Assembly (NCBI GenBank): GCA_963761325.1
Contig: CAVXGZ010000002.1
Coordinates: forward strand, 434,001-498,000
Source: Streptantibioticus_C sp963761325
Lineage (GTDB): Bacteria; Actinomycetota; Actinomycetes; Streptomycetales; Streptomycetaceae
DNA length: 64,000 nucleotides
Reading direction: 5' to 3'
This document shows positions 18,205 through 27,102 of this stretch, in pieces; position 1 is the first letter of the stretch, and every line of letters begins with the position of its first letter. The translations under genes were made by a program, and so were the position numbers. The notes beneath the pieces are model-generated. The model searched no databases. It was not told the DNA's origin and saw nothing but the letters and a program-made list of their open reading frames with translations.

Positions 18205-18984
18205 ATGGCAGTGGAGACACCGGGCGGGACTCCTGACCACCGGGACACGGCGGATCTGTTCGGCCCGGTGAGCGTCGGCCGGATCTCCGAGGTCATCGTC
18301 GGCCAGACCCGACTGCTGATCCGGCAGGGCAAGCTCGTCCCCGGTGACCGGCTGCCCAGCGAACGCAGCCTGTGCGAGCGGTTCGGCGTCAGCCGGGTGA
18401 CGGTCCGTGAGGCCCTGCGGGTGCTGGAGGCCGGCGGGCTCGTCGAGATCCGGGTCGGCGCCCGCGGCGGCGCGTTCGTCACCACGCCGTCCAGCGAACG
18501 GGTCGGGGCGAGCCTGGCCGACCTGGTCACCCTGACCCCGATGACGGCCGGCGAGGTCACCGAGGCCCGCATGGTCTTCGAACTCGGCATCCTGCCGCTG
18601 GTGGTGGAACGCGCCACCGAGCGGGACGTCGCCGACCTGCGCGCCCTGGTGGACAAGGGCCTGCGCGCGCTGGAGAACGGCTCGTACACCATGTCGATGT
18701 CCGCCGAGTTCCACGTGCGGGTCGCCTCCTGCACCCACAACCCGGCGATCGAGACGCTGGTGCACAGCTTCCACGGACCGCTGCTGATGTCGCTGCAACA
18801 GGCCCGGGTGGCGGCGCCGTTGATGGGACGGCGCGGCACGCACGAGCACGCCGAACTGGTGGAGGCCATCGAGCGCCGGGACGCCGGCCGGGCCCGCGAG
18901 ATCCTCACCGCCCACCTGGAGCGCACTGCCGCCCGGGTCGCCGAGCACCACGAAGACGGCGTGAAACCGGCCGCGGGCGCCTGA
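18205..18984 (+). CDS. GntR-family regulator, FadR/FCD subfamily
   Basis: The 259-residue protein has an N-terminal winged helix (GKLVPGDRLPSERSLCERFG, SRVTVREALRVLEAGGLVE) and a C-terminal all-helical FCD effector domain whose metal-binding residues include the Asp/His pattern in SAEFHVRVA and GTHEHAELVEAI. Such regulators respond to small organic acids or sugar acids. A strong ribosome binding site (gaggagg) precedes ATG 18205. The operator-like TGGTAGGACCA upstream suggests autoregulation. Its target genes are not evident; neighbours are a CrcB-like protein and an uncharacterised coiled-coil protein. Confidence 0.9.
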   Translation: MAVETPGGTPDHRDTADLFGPVSVGRISEVIVGQTRLLIRQGKLVPGDRLPSERSLCERFGVSRVTVREALRVLEAGGLVEIRVGARGGAFVTTPSSERVGASLADLVTLTPMTAGEVTEARMVFELGILPLVVERATERDVADLRALVDKGLRALENGSYTMSMSAEFHVRVASCTHNPAIETLVHSFHGPLLMSLQQARVAAPLMGRRGTHEHAELVEAIERRDAGRAREILTAHLERTAARVAEHHEDGVKPAAGA

Positions 18985-18991
18985 GCGCCGG

Positions 18992-19504
18992 TCAGCCGAC
19001 GATCCCCAGGTCCCGGCGCATCACCTGCCGCATCGCCGACAGCCGGGGCTCGGCGGCCTTCAGGTCGAGCAGCGCGCGCTGCGGCGTCTCGTCCTCGTCG
19101 GCCAGGCCGCGGTCGATGCGTTTGGCGGCCGCGTCGACCGCGGCGAGCACGGTGTTGAGGTCACGGGACGCCTCCAGCACCACGTCAGGCACGATCATCT
19201 GTGCCTCGGCGTACCGGTCCCGGTACTCCAGCCGGGCCTCCTCCACCAGCGCCCGCTCGTGGTCGGTGTAGACCCCGTCGCGCATCCGGTGCAGCGCGTC
19301 CTTGAGCAGCGTGTGGAACTGGCGCGACGCGCGGTTCATCCCGGTGTACGCCGCCCGCCGCTCCTCGAACCGCCGGCGGTCCTCCTCGGCCCGGCGCTCC
19401 TCGGCGCGCTGCCGCGTCGTCAGCCGCTGGGAGACCAGCGGGGCGAACAGCGTACCCAGCACTCCGACGACCGCGGTGAGCATGGCGGCTATGACGGCAC
19501 TCAT
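18992..19504 (-). CDS. Uncharacterised membrane-anchored coiled-coil protein
   Basis: The 170-residue protein has one N-terminal hydrophobic segment (SAVIAAMLTAVVGVLGTLFA) followed by a strongly charged region rich in Arg and Glu (about residues 28-50) that should form a coiled coil, then a helical remainder. There is no lipobox. Similar short membrane-tethered helical proteins are common in actinomycetes and have no assigned function; I do not recognise a family. It is convergent with the GntR gene (7 bases) and downstream of anmK on the opposite orientation side. Confidence 0.7.
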   Translation of the reverse strand: MSAVIAAMLTAVVGVLGTLFAPLVSQRLTTRQRAEERRAEEDRRRFEERRAAYTGMNRASRQFHTLLKDALHRMRDGVYTDHERALVEEARLEYRDRYAEAQMIVPDVVLEASRDLNTVLAAVDAAAKRIDRGLADEDETPQRALLDLKAAEPRLSAMRQVMRRDLGIVG

Positions 19505-19537
19505 GGGGGCAACCCTAGAGCGGGCCGGGCCCGGCGG

Positions 19538-20707
19538 TCAGCCGGCCACCACCAGCCGGGCCGGCGGCAGGGCGGCGGGCGGCGGCAGCCGCAGCGGACG
19601 GCTGCCGGGGGTGATGCTGCCCAGCAGCGAGGCGTGCCGCGCGCCGGTGCACGAAGGCAGCGCGCCGGCCAGACCGTTGACGGTCAGGAAGCCGAGCACG
19701 GCGAAGGCCAGCGCCTCCTTGGCGGCGGACGGCACGCCGAGCGCGTCGCTGGGCAGCAGCGGCACGACCGGCAACTCCTCGGCCAGCCCGGCCATGATGA
19801 CCGGGTTGCGGGTGCCGCCGCCGGAGACCAGGAGTTCGGTGACGCCGTGCGTCCGGCACGCGTCGGCGACGGTGACGCAGGTGAGCCGGGTCAAGGTGGC
19901 CAGCACGTCGTCCGGCTCCGGCACCGGTGCCACGGCGAGCGCGTCCAGCAGGTACGGCAGGTGGAAGTGCTCCTTGCCGGTGCTCTTGGGCGGCAGCCGC
20001 CCGTAGAAGGGGTCGTTGAGCAGTTCGTCCAGCAGGCCGGGGTGGACGCGGCCGGCGGCGGCGCCCCTGCCGTCCTCGTCGTGGTCGGCGGTGCCGCCGG
20101 TGAAGTGCCGGACGGCGGCGTCCAGCAGGGCGTTGGCCGGCCCGGTGTCGAACGCCAGCGGGTCCACGTCCGGCGGGACGACGGTGATGTTGGCGATGCC
20201 GCCCAGGTTGAGGGCGGCCGGCACGCCGGGCCGGGCGCGCAGCAGCAGGGTGTCCAGCAGGCTGACCAGCGGCGCTCCCTGGCCGCCGGCCGCCACGTCG
20301 CGGGAGCGCAGGTCGCTGACCACCGGCAGCCCGGTCGCCTCGGCGATCCAGGCCGGCCGGCCCAGTTGCAGGGTGCCGCGCACCACGCCGCCCTCGACCC
20401 AGTGGTGCACGGTCTGGCCGTGCGAGACCACCAGGTCGGCCGCGCCGCCGCACAGTTCGGCCACCGCGCGCACCGCGGCGTCCGCGAAGGCCCGGCCGAC
20501 CCCGGTGTCCAGCCGGCAGACCGCCTCCACCGTGGTCGCCGCGGGCGGCAGCACGGAGGTGATCGCGGCGCGCAGCGGTTCCGGATGGGCGAGGCTGAGC
20601 GCGCCGAGCGGCCGCATCTCCAGGGTGTCGCCGTCCAGCGCGAGGTCGCACGCGGCGGCCTCGATCGCGTCGTAGGAGGTGCCCGACATCAGGCCGATCA
20701 CGCGCAC
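19538..20707 (-). CDS. anmK: Anhydro-N-acetylmuramic acid kinase
   Basis: The 389-residue protein has the AnmK hallmarks: N-terminal phosphate-binding GLMSGTSYDAIEAA, the middle SHGQTVHHW and ALNLGGIANITV, and the late SGGGTRNPVIM. The enzyme cleaves and phosphorylates 1,6-anhydro-MurNAc to MurNAc-6-phosphate during peptidoglycan recycling. The usual GTSxDGxD motif is GTSYDAIE here. It lies downstream of a sodium:solute symporter on the same strand, separated by a strong hairpin. No murQ etherase gene, which would take the product further, occurs in the window. Confidence 0.92.
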   Translation of the reverse strand: MRVIGLMSGTSYDAIEAAACDLALDGDTLEMRPLGALSLAHPEPLRAAITSVLPPAATTVEAVCRLDTGVGRAFADAAVRAVAELCGGAADLVVSHGQTVHHWVEGGVVRGTLQLGRPAWIAEATGLPVVSDLRSRDVAAGGQGAPLVSLLDTLLLRARPGVPAALNLGGIANITVVPPDVDPLAFDTGPANALLDAAVRHFTGGTADHDEDGRGAAAGRVHPGLLDELLNDPFYGRLPPKSTGKEHFHLPYLLDALAVAPVPEPDDVLATLTRLTCVTVADACRTHGVTELLVSGGGTRNPVIMAGLAEELPVVPLLPSDALGVPSAAKEALAFAVLGFLTVNGLAGALPSCTGARHASLLGSITPGSRPLRLPPPAALPPARLVVAG

Positions 20708-20732
20708 GGCTGCTCCTGGGTGTCACTGAGGG

Positions 20733-20759
20733 GACGCGGGGGCGCGCGGCCCCCGCGTC
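20733..20759 (-). terminator. Strong hairpin between symporter gene and anmK
   Basis: A perfect 11-base-pair stem (GACGCGGGGGC / GCCCCCGCGTC) with a five-base loop starts one base beyond the symporter stop codon. Because anmK follows on the same strand only 26 bases later, the hairpin should act as a terminator or attenuator, or protect the 3' end of the symporter mRNA. Confidence 0.65.
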
Positions 20760-20760
20760 G

Positions 20761-22323
20761 TCAGGCGATCTGCGGGGTGTCCGCGCTGGTCTCGTCGGCG
20801 CCGCCGTCCGGCGGGGCGGCCGGCGGTTCGGCGGGCCGCGGGTGGAACAGGCTGCTGACGCCGCCCACCGCCAGGGTGACCAGGACGCCGACGGGCACCA
20901 GCCACTGGGCGGCGATCGCGCTCGGCACGGTCACCCCGGCCGTGGTGACGTCGATCTTGACGAAGCGCACGGTGTACGTCATCACGGCGAGGGTGATCAG
21001 GAAGGCGATGATCGAGTCGGTCTCGTTCGCCCGCTTCACCAGCCGGCCGAGCAGGAAGGCGCCGAGCAGCGCGCCGTAGGTGTAGCCGGCGATGGCCAGG
21101 CCGGTGAGGTAGACGTTGCCGGTGCTCTTGCTGAACGCGCTGGCGAACACCGCCATCAGCACCGCCCACACCAGCGTCATCACCCGGGCGAGCCGCAGCA
21201 GCGTGCCGTCGGAGGGCGTGCTGCGGAAGAAGCCGTGGATGAAGTCGGCGACGCTGGAGTTGGACATCGAGTTGAGCGCGGAGGACAGCGAGCCCATCGC
21301 GGCGCCCAGGATGCCGGCCACCAGCAGGCCGGAGACGACCACCGGCAGGCCGTGCAGGATGAACTCGGGGTATATGTCGTCGGAGCTGGCCAGTCCCAGC
21401 GAGGTGAAGGGGCGGCCGTGGTGGTAGGACCACAGCAGCGCGCCGACCAGGGAGAACGCGGCGAACTGCAGGGTGACGAAGATCCCGGAGCCGATCATCG
21501 CCTTCTGCGCGTCGCGCAGGTTGCGGGTGGCCAGGATGCGCTGCACGATCAGCTGGTCGGAGCCGTGGCTGGCCATCGCGAAGATCGCACCGCCCACGAT
21601 CGCGGTGGGCAGGGCGAACGGGCTGGTCAGGATGTGCGCGAGGGCGAAGTTCGTGTCGAACACCTTGAACTGTCCGGCGTGCAGCGCGGCGCTGACGCCG
21701 TGGCCGCCGACGTGTCCCAGCAGCACCGCGATCGCCAGCAGCGCGCCGCCGAGGTAGAGGGTCATCTGGATCGCGTCCGTCCAGATGACCGCCTTGATGC
21801 CGCCGAGGTAGGTGTAGACCACCGTGATCAGCGTCAGCACGATGATGATCACCTGGTAGCCGGCGTGCACGCCCAGCTCGTCCAGGAGCAGCTTGATCGG
21901 GATGGCCGAGGCGAACAGCCGCACGCCCTCGGCCAGCAGGCGCGTCACCACGAAGGTGATCGAGGCGAGCCCCTGCAGCCGCCGGCCGAACCGGGCCCCG
22001 AGGTACTGGTAGGCGCTGACGAAGGCGCCGCGCTTGTAGAGCGGGATCAGCACGGTGGCGACCACCACCCGGCCGACCACGTAGCCCATGGCCAGCTCGA
22101 CGTTGCCGAACGCCTGCCCGCTGTAGGCGCCGCCGGGCACGCTGATGACGGTCAGCACGCTGGTCTCGGTCGCCACGACGGAGAACGAGACCGCCCACCA
22201 GGGCATCCGGCCCTCGCCGACGAAGTACTCCTTGGCCGATCTCTGCCGCCCGGAGATCCGCAGCCCGATCGCGGAGATGGCGATCAGGTAGACGATGATC
22301 ACCACGAGGTCGAGTCCACGCAC
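20761..22323 (-). CDS. Sodium:solute symporter (SSS family)
   Basis: The 520-residue protein has about 13 hydrophobic segments and the SSS pattern GRQRSAKEYFVGEGRMPWWA followed by SVVATETSVLTVISVPG, with sodium-binding small residues in the first broken helix. It starts at GTG 22323 after a good ribosome binding site (aaggag, seven-base spacing). A consensus promoter lies about 56 bases upstream. Its neighbours are anmK and an RpiR/MurR regulator, so it probably imports an amino sugar or cell-wall-derived sugar; the substrate is inferred from context only. Confidence 0.88.
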   Translation of the reverse strand: MRGLDLVVIIVYLIAISAIGLRISGRQRSAKEYFVGEGRMPWWAVSFSVVATETSVLTVISVPGGAYSGQAFGNVELAMGYVVGRVVVATVLIPLYKRGAFVSAYQYLGARFGRRLQGLASITFVVTRLLAEGVRLFASAIPIKLLLDELGVHAGYQVIIIVLTLITVVYTYLGGIKAVIWTDAIQMTLYLGGALLAIAVLLGHVGGHGVSAALHAGQFKVFDTNFALAHILTSPFALPTAIVGGAIFAMASHGSDQLIVQRILATRNLRDAQKAMIGSGIFVTLQFAAFSLVGALLWSYHHGRPFTSLGLASSDDIYPEFILHGLPVVVSGLLVAGILGAAMGSLSSALNSMSNSSVADFIHGFFRSTPSDGTLLRLARVMTLVWAVLMAVFASAFSKSTGNVYLTGLAIAGYTYGALLGAFLLGRLVKRANETDSIIAFLITLAVMTYTVRFVKIDVTTAGVTVPSAIAAQWLVPVGVLVTLAVGGVSSLFHPRPAEPPAAPPDGGADETSADTPQIA

Positions 22324-22378
22324 GGGCTGACTCCTTGGGTACGAGGCCGGTGGGCGCGGCGCGGGCAGGTGAAAGGCG

Positions 22379-22407
22379 AGTATCGAAGCGCGTGCTGTTC
22401 ATGTCAA
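22379..22407 (-). promoter_or_regulatory. Consensus sigma-70 promoter of the symporter gene
   Basis: On the minus strand TTGACA (22402-22407) and GATACT (22379-22384) are separated by exactly 17 bases. This is one of the closest matches to a housekeeping promoter in the window and would give a leader of about 50 bases for the symporter gene. Confidence 0.7.
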
Positions 22408-22421
22408 GAAATAACGAGAAG

Positions 22422-22434
22422 ACGGTACGACCGT
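22422..22434. promoter_or_regulatory. Operator-like palindrome near the RpiR gene
   Basis: ACGGT-ACG-ACCGT is a perfect 5-base inverted repeat with a 3-base spacer in the divergent symporter/regulator region, 15 bases upstream of the symporter -35. A TATATT that could be the regulator's -10 adjoins it. It is a candidate RpiR/MurR binding site. Confidence 0.5.
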
Positions 22435-22537
22435 ATATTTTTCACTCGGGGCGCACCCCGAGCACCACGCCCGTCGCCCGACGTTTCACACTGTTCCCAG
22501 CATCGCGAGCCCGCAGCACCGGCACCGGAGGAACCCC

Positions 22538-23488
22538 ATGGCCCGCCCGGCCCCACGCCACGACGCGGCGCAGCCGCCGTCCGAGTCCTCCGCCGCCGAC
22601 ATACTGGTGCGGGTCCGCGGCGCGCTGCCGTTCCTGGCGCCCGCCGAACGCCGGGTGGCCGACGCGGTACTGGCCGACCCGGCCGAGGCGGCCGGGATGT
22701 CCATCAGCTCGCTCGGCGGCCTGGCCCAGACCTCGGTGACCACCGTGATGCGCTTCTGCCGGGCCGTCGGGCTCGACAACTACCCGCAGCTGCGGCTCGC
22801 GCTGGCCGGCGCGGCGGCCCGCGAGGACCTGCTCGGCGGGGGCCGGCGGCCGGTCGGCGAGATCAGCGCCACCGACTCGCTCGACCGCATCGTGGAGAAG
22901 ATCGTCTACAACGAGGCCAGGGCCCTGGAGGAGACCGGCGCCCAACTCGACATAGCCACCCTCGGGCTGGCCATCGACGCGGTGGCCGAGGCCCGCCGGG
23001 TGGACATCTTCGGGGTGGGCGCCAGCGGCTTCGTCGGCCAGGACCTGCACCAGAAGCTGCACCGCATCGGCCGGATCGCCTTCATCTGGACCGACGTGCA
23101 CGCAGCCCTCACCGCCGCCGCGCTGCTCGGCCCGGCCGACGTGGCCGTCGCGATCTCGCACTCCGGCTCCACGCCGGACACCATCGAACCGCTGCACGCC
23201 GCCGCCGAGCGGGGCGCCACCACGATCGCGCTGACCAACTATCCGGGCTCCCCGCTGGCCGCCGGCGCCGACCTGGTGCTGACCACCTGCGCCCGCGAGA
23301 CCCCGTTCCGGTCCGGCGCCACGGCGAGCCGCACCGCCCAACTCGCCGTCGTGGACTGCCTGTTCGTCGGCGTGGCACAACGCTCGCTGGACGCCACGGC
23401 CGCCGCGCTGCACGACACCTACGGCGCGGTGCACCGCCGCCGGCACCCCGCGGGCCGCCGGGGCGCCCGGCCCGGGGCGGACGGCTGA
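22538..23488 (+). CDS. RpiR/MurR-family regulator with SIS domain
   Basis: The 316-residue protein has an N-terminal RpiR helix-turn-helix (FLAPAERRVADAVLADPAEA, SISSLGGLAQTSVTTVMRFC) and a C-terminal SIS sugar-phosphate-binding domain (VDIFGVGASGFVGQDLHQKL, VAISHSGSTPDTIEPL). MurR of this family senses MurNAc-6-phosphate, the AnmK product, which matches the neighbouring anmK and transporter genes. It is divergent from the symporter gene with an operator-like palindrome between them. The last 25 residues form an arginine-rich low-complexity tail. Confidence 0.9.
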   Translation: MARPAPRHDAAQPPSESSAADILVRVRGALPFLAPAERRVADAVLADPAEAAGMSISSLGGLAQTSVTTVMRFCRAVGLDNYPQLRLALAGAAAREDLLGGGRRPVGEISATDSLDRIVEKIVYNEARALEETGAQLDIATLGLAIDAVAEARRVDIFGVGASGFVGQDLHQKLHRIGRIAFIWTDVHAALTAAALLGPADVAVAISHSGSTPDTIEPLHAAAERGATTIALTNYPGSPLAAGADLVLTTCARETPFRSGATASRTAQLAVVDCLFVGVAQRSLDATAAALHDTYGAVHRRRHPAGRRGARPGADG

Positions 23489-23522
23489 CCCGGACCGTGC
23501 CGCCCCGGCGCGGCGCGCGCGG

Positions 23523-24527
23523 CTACTTCAGCGACGCGGGCACGTCGGCGGAGTCGCCGAGGCCGATGAGGGTCTTGGCGTAGGAGCGCACGTTGGCCTT
23601 GGTGACCAACTCGCCCTCCAGCACCTGGTTGGCCCGCACCGACTTGCCGGCCAGCACCTGGGCGGTCAGCTTCGCGACCTGCTGGCCGAGCGCGTAGGGC
23701 GACTCGGCGTTGGTGCCGTACATCTGGCCGGCGTCGATCGCCTGCAGCGAGTCGGAGATGCCGTCGTTGCCGACGAGTTGGACCTTGCCCGCCTGGCCGC
23801 TCGACTTGAGCGCGGCGAGCACGCCCATGGCCATCTCGTCGTTGGCCGCGTACACGCCGTTGACCGACGGGTGGGCCTGCAGGATGTTGGTCATCACGTC
23901 GAGCGCGGTGGAGCGGTCGAAGTTCGCCGACTGCTTGGCGATGATCTTGATGCCCGGGTACTTGGCGATCTCCTGCTCGAAGCCCTTGCTGCGGTCCTGG
24001 GCCACGTTGGTGCCCAGGATCCCCTGGATCTCCACCACCTTGCCCTTGCCGTGCAGCGAGGTGGCCAGCGCGTCGGCGGACCGCTTGCCGGCCTCGATCG
24101 CGTCGTAGCCGACGAACGACGCCAGCTTGCCGCCGCCCGGCATCCGGTCGAAACCGAGCACCGGGATCTTGGCGGAGTTGGCCTGGGTGACCGCGGAGGT
24201 CGCGGACTGGGTGCTGACCGGGTCGATGATCAGGGCGCCGACCTGCTTGGAGACCGCGGTGGTCGCCAGGTTGAGCGAGGTGGCGTCGGAGTTGTTGGCG
24301 TTCTGCACGGTGAGCTTGAAGCCCAGCTTGCCGGCCTCCTCCTGAGCGCCGTTCTTCACACTGATGAAGAACGGGTTGTTGAGGGTGCTCATGATCATCG
24401 TGGCGTTCTTGGGGCGGGTGGTGCTCTTGGAGCCGGCGGAGGCGGAACTTCCGTCCCCTCGGCTGCAGCCCGCCAGGGCCAGGGCGGAGACCACCGCGAT
24501 GACCGCGGCGGCACGTGCTGTGTGCAT
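23523..24527 (-). CDS. rbsB: Ribose ABC transporter substrate-binding lipoprotein
   Basis: The 334-residue protein has a lipoprotein signal peptide with lipobox ALAGC (Cys21) and a periplasmic-binding fold of the ribose type (STLNNPFFISVKNGAQEEAG, GFDRMPGGGKLASFVGYD, GVYAANDEMAMGVLAAL, QLVGNDG). It captures D-ribose outside the membrane for the RbsAC transporter. ATG 24527 has a good ribosome binding site (gaagga). It is the last gene of the rbs operon, 53 bases after rbsC. This order, with the binding protein last, matches other rbsDACB operons. Confidence 0.92.
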   Translation of the reverse strand: MHTARAAAVIAVVSALALAGCSRGDGSSASAGSKSTTRPKNATMIMSTLNNPFFISVKNGAQEEAGKLGFKLTVQNANNSDATSLNLATTAVSKQVGALIIDPVSTQSATSAVTQANSAKIPVLGFDRMPGGGKLASFVGYDAIEAGKRSADALATSLHGKGKVVEIQGILGTNVAQDRSKGFEQEIAKYPGIKIIAKQSANFDRSTALDVMTNILQAHPSVNGVYAANDEMAMGVLAALKSSGQAGKVQLVGNDGISDSLQAIDAGQMYGTNAESPYALGQQVAKLTAQVLAGKSVRANQVLEGELVTKANVRSYAKTLIGLGDSADVPASLK

Positions 24528-24580
24528 CTGCTTGCTCCTTCGGGGGCGTTGTGCGGAGGGGGAGAACACGAACGGGGGCG

Positions 24581-25600
24581 TCATCGCTCGGCCAGGTCGG
24601 GCTGGGCGGCGACGGGTGTGTCGGGGGTGCCGGGTTTCCGCCAGAACAGCAGGGCGCGCAGCGACTCGACGTTCCGGTCGAAGTAGACGGCCAGCAGGAT
24701 CACCAGGCCCTTGACCACGTCCTGCAGGAAGGGCGAGACGTCCAGCAGGTTCATCCCGTTGTCGATGACGCCGAGGACCAGCGCGCCGACCAGGGTGCCG
24801 AGCAGCTTGCCCCGGCCGCCGGCCAGGCTGGTGCCGCCGATGATGACGGCCGCGATCGACTCCAGTTCGTACCCGGTGCCCGCGGTCGGCTCCGCGGTGG
24901 ACAGCCGGGCGGTCAGGATGAAGCCGCCGAGCGCGGCGAGCAGGCCGCTGACCGCGAACGCGATGATCTTCACGCGCTGGGTGCGGATGCCCGACAGCCG
25001 GGCGGCCTCCAGGTTGTCACCGGTCGCGTAGACGAAGCGGCCGTAGCCGGTGCGGGCCAGCACCACCCCGAAGACCAGGTAGGAGATCAGCATCAGCCAC
25101 ACCGGGACCGGGACGCCGGCCACGTAGTCCTGGCCGATGCCCTGGAAGGAGTAGCTGGTGACCGGCACCGGGTCGCCGGAGCTGATCTGCAGCGTCAGGC
25201 CGGACAGGATCGACATCATCGCCAGCGTGGCGATGAACGACGGCATCCGGGTCCTGGTGACCAGCAGCCCGTTCACCAGGCCGATCACCACACCGGACGC
25301 CAGGCCGGCGGCCAGCCCCAGCAGCAGCCCGTGGTGGCGCAGCACCAGGGCGGCCACCACGGCGGAGAAGCCGAGCGCGGCGCCCACCGACAGGTCGATC
25401 TCGGCCAGCACGATCACGTAGGTCTGGCCGATCGCCAGCAGCGCGACCACCGAGGTGGCCAGCCCGACGTTCAGCAGGTTGGTACTGGTCAGGAAGACCG
25501 GGGAGGCGATGCTGAGCACCACCCCCACCAGCACCAGCATCCACACGGCGCGCAGTTCGCCGGCCAGGGTCTTCAACGTGGTCGTCAAGGAGGAGTTCAT
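24581..25600 (-). CDS. rbsC: Ribose ABC transporter permease
   Basis: The 339-residue protein has about nine to ten hydrophobic segments and the BPD_transp_2 signatures of sugar permeases: TYVIVLAEIDLSVGAALGFS, GLVNGLLVTRTRMPSFIATL and ESIAAVIIGGTSLAGGRGKL, the last being the cytoplasmic loop that contacts the ATPase. It forms the membrane channel of the ribose importer with RbsA and RbsB. Its ATG overlaps the rbsA stop codon by four bases, showing translational coupling. Confidence 0.94.
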   Translation of the reverse strand: MNSSLTTTLKTLAGELRAVWMLVLVGVVLSIASPVFLTSTNLLNVGLATSVVALLAIGQTYVIVLAEIDLSVGAALGFSAVVAALVLRHHGLLLGLAAGLASGVVIGLVNGLLVTRTRMPSFIATLAMMSILSGLTLQISSGDPVPVTSYSFQGIGQDYVAGVPVPVWLMLISYLVFGVVLARTGYGRFVYATGDNLEAARLSGIRTQRVKIIAFAVSGLLAALGGFILTARLSTAEPTAGTGYELESIAAVIIGGTSLAGGRGKLLGTLVGALVLGVIDNGMNLLDVSPFLQDVVKGLVILLAVYFDRNVESLRALLFWRKPGTPDTPVAAQPDLAER

Positions 25601-27090
25601 GCGGCACCTACCAGGGCGTGCTCAAGGATGGCGTGCTCGTTGAGGCCGTCGCCGGACAGTTCCGCGACGATCCGTCCTTCGCGCATCACCACGGCGCGGT
25701 CGGACATGTTGACCAGTTCCGGCAGGTCGGAGCTGACCAGGACGACGGCCACCCCGTCCGCGGTGAGCCGGTTGATGATGCGGTAGATCTCGGCCTTCGC
25801 GCCGACGTCCACCCCGCGGGTCGGCTCGTCCATCAGCAGGACCCGCGGGCCGGCCAGCACCCACTTGGCGAACAGCGCCTTCTGCTGGTTGCCGCCGGAC
25901 AGCGTCGAGACGGCGGCGGCCGGCGAGGCGGTGCGCACCCGCAGGTCCTCCATCACCTTCCCGGTCGCGGCGCGTTCCGGACCGCGTTTGACCAGGCCGG
26001 CCGGGCCGGTCCAGCGGCGCAGGGTCGCCAGCGAGACGTTGGCCTGCACCGACAGGTCCACGCACAGCCCCTCGGCCTGCCGGTCCGGGGTGATGTAGCC
26101 GATGCCCCGGGCGATGGCCTCCGGCACGCCGCGCGGGCGCACCGGCTCGCCGTCGACGCTCACGGTGCCCGCGGTCAGTGGTTCGAGGCCGAAGACCGCG
26201 CGCAGCAGGTCGCCGCGCCCGCAGCCCACCACGCCGCCGATGCCGAGGACCTCGCCGGCCCGCACCCGCAGATCGACGTCGCGGAACGTGCCGCCGGTGG
26301 CCCCCTCGATCCCGAGCACCACCTCCTCGCGGACCGCGGGCACCTTCGGGTAGAAGTCGTCCACCGTCTCGCCGACCATCGCCTTGATGACCTCGGCGGT
26401 CCCGGTGTCCCCGACCGGCTTGTCCAGCGCCACCCGGCCGTCGCGCAGCACGACCACCCGGTCGGCGAGCGCGAAGATCTCGTCCAGCCGGTGGCTGATG
26501 TAGACGATGGACACGCCGTCCGCGCGCAGCCGCCGCACCTGCTGGAAGAGCTGTTCGGACTCCTGCTCGTCCAGCGCCGCGGTCGGCTCGTCGAGGATGA
26601 GCAGCCGCAGCGACCGCGAGGTGGCCTTGGCGATCTCGACCATCTGCTGCTCGGCCACGCCCAGCGAACCGACCGGGCGGCGCACGTCGATGTCCATGCC
26701 GAGGTCGGCCAGCACCGCGGCGGCCTCCCTGGCCATCCGCTCCCGGGAGACCAGCAGCCGGCCGAACCGCCGTTCGCGGTCCAGCACGTGGATGTTCTCC
26801 GCCACGCTCAGGTGCGGGAAGAGGTTCTGCCGGAACTCCTGGTAGATCACCTCGATGCCCAGCGCCATCGCGTCCTGGGGCTCCCGGAAGGAGACCGGCC
26901 GCCCGTCGGCGAGCAGCCGCCCGGAGTCGGGCTGGTGGGCGCCGGAGATCACCCGGGTCAGCGTGGACTTGCCGGCGCCGTTCTCACCGGCCAGCGCGAC
27001 GACCTCACCGGGCGCCACCTCGAAGTCCACGCCCTGGAGGATGGTGTTGTCGCCGAAGGACTTGCGTATGCCCTCGAGTCGCAGATGCAT
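25597..27090 (-). CDS. rbsA: Ribose ABC transporter ATPase (double cassette)
   Basis: The 497-residue protein contains two ABC cassettes. The first has Walker A GENGAGKST, signature LGVAEQQMVEIAK and Walker B LLILDEPTAALD. The second has the degenerate Walker A region GVVGCGRGDLL, signature STLSGGNQQKALFAKW and Walker B VLLMDEPTRGVD. This is the usual arrangement in sugar importers such as RbsA and MglA. It lies in the rbs operon, overlapping rbsC by four bases and following rbsD by 12 bases. Confidence 0.95.
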   Translation of the reverse strand: MHLRLEGIRKSFGDNTILQGVDFEVAPGEVVALAGENGAGKSTLTRVISGAHQPDSGRLLADGRPVSFREPQDAMALGIEVIYQEFRQNLFPHLSVAENIHVLDRERRFGRLLVSRERMAREAAAVLADLGMDIDVRRPVGSLGVAEQQMVEIAKATSRSLRLLILDEPTAALDEQESEQLFQQVRRLRADGVSIVYISHRLDEIFALADRVVVLRDGRVALDKPVGDTGTAEVIKAMVGETVDDFYPKVPAVREEVVLGIEGATGGTFRDVDLRVRAGEVLGIGGVVGCGRGDLLRAVFGLEPLTAGTVSVDGEPVRPRGVPEAIARGIGYITPDRQAEGLCVDLSVQANVSLATLRRWTGPAGLVKRGPERAATGKVMEDLRVRTASPAAAVSTLSGGNQQKALFAKWVLAGPRVLLMDEPTRGVDVGAKAEIYRIINRLTADGVAVVLVSSDLPELVNMSDRAVVMREGRIVAELSGDGLNEHAILEHALVGAA

Positions 27091-27102
27091 GGCGTGCCCT
27101 CC

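Noticed and set aside
22369..22445. GTGAAA ... TTTCAC considered as a long inverted repeat in the symporter/RpiR gap
   Set aside because: Only six bases per arm with 65 bases between them; expected by chance.
20842..23583. A 913-codon plus-strand frame spanning the symporter and RpiR genes
   Set aside because: It is a shadow: antisense to the symporter and out of frame with the regulator, with no conserved motif.
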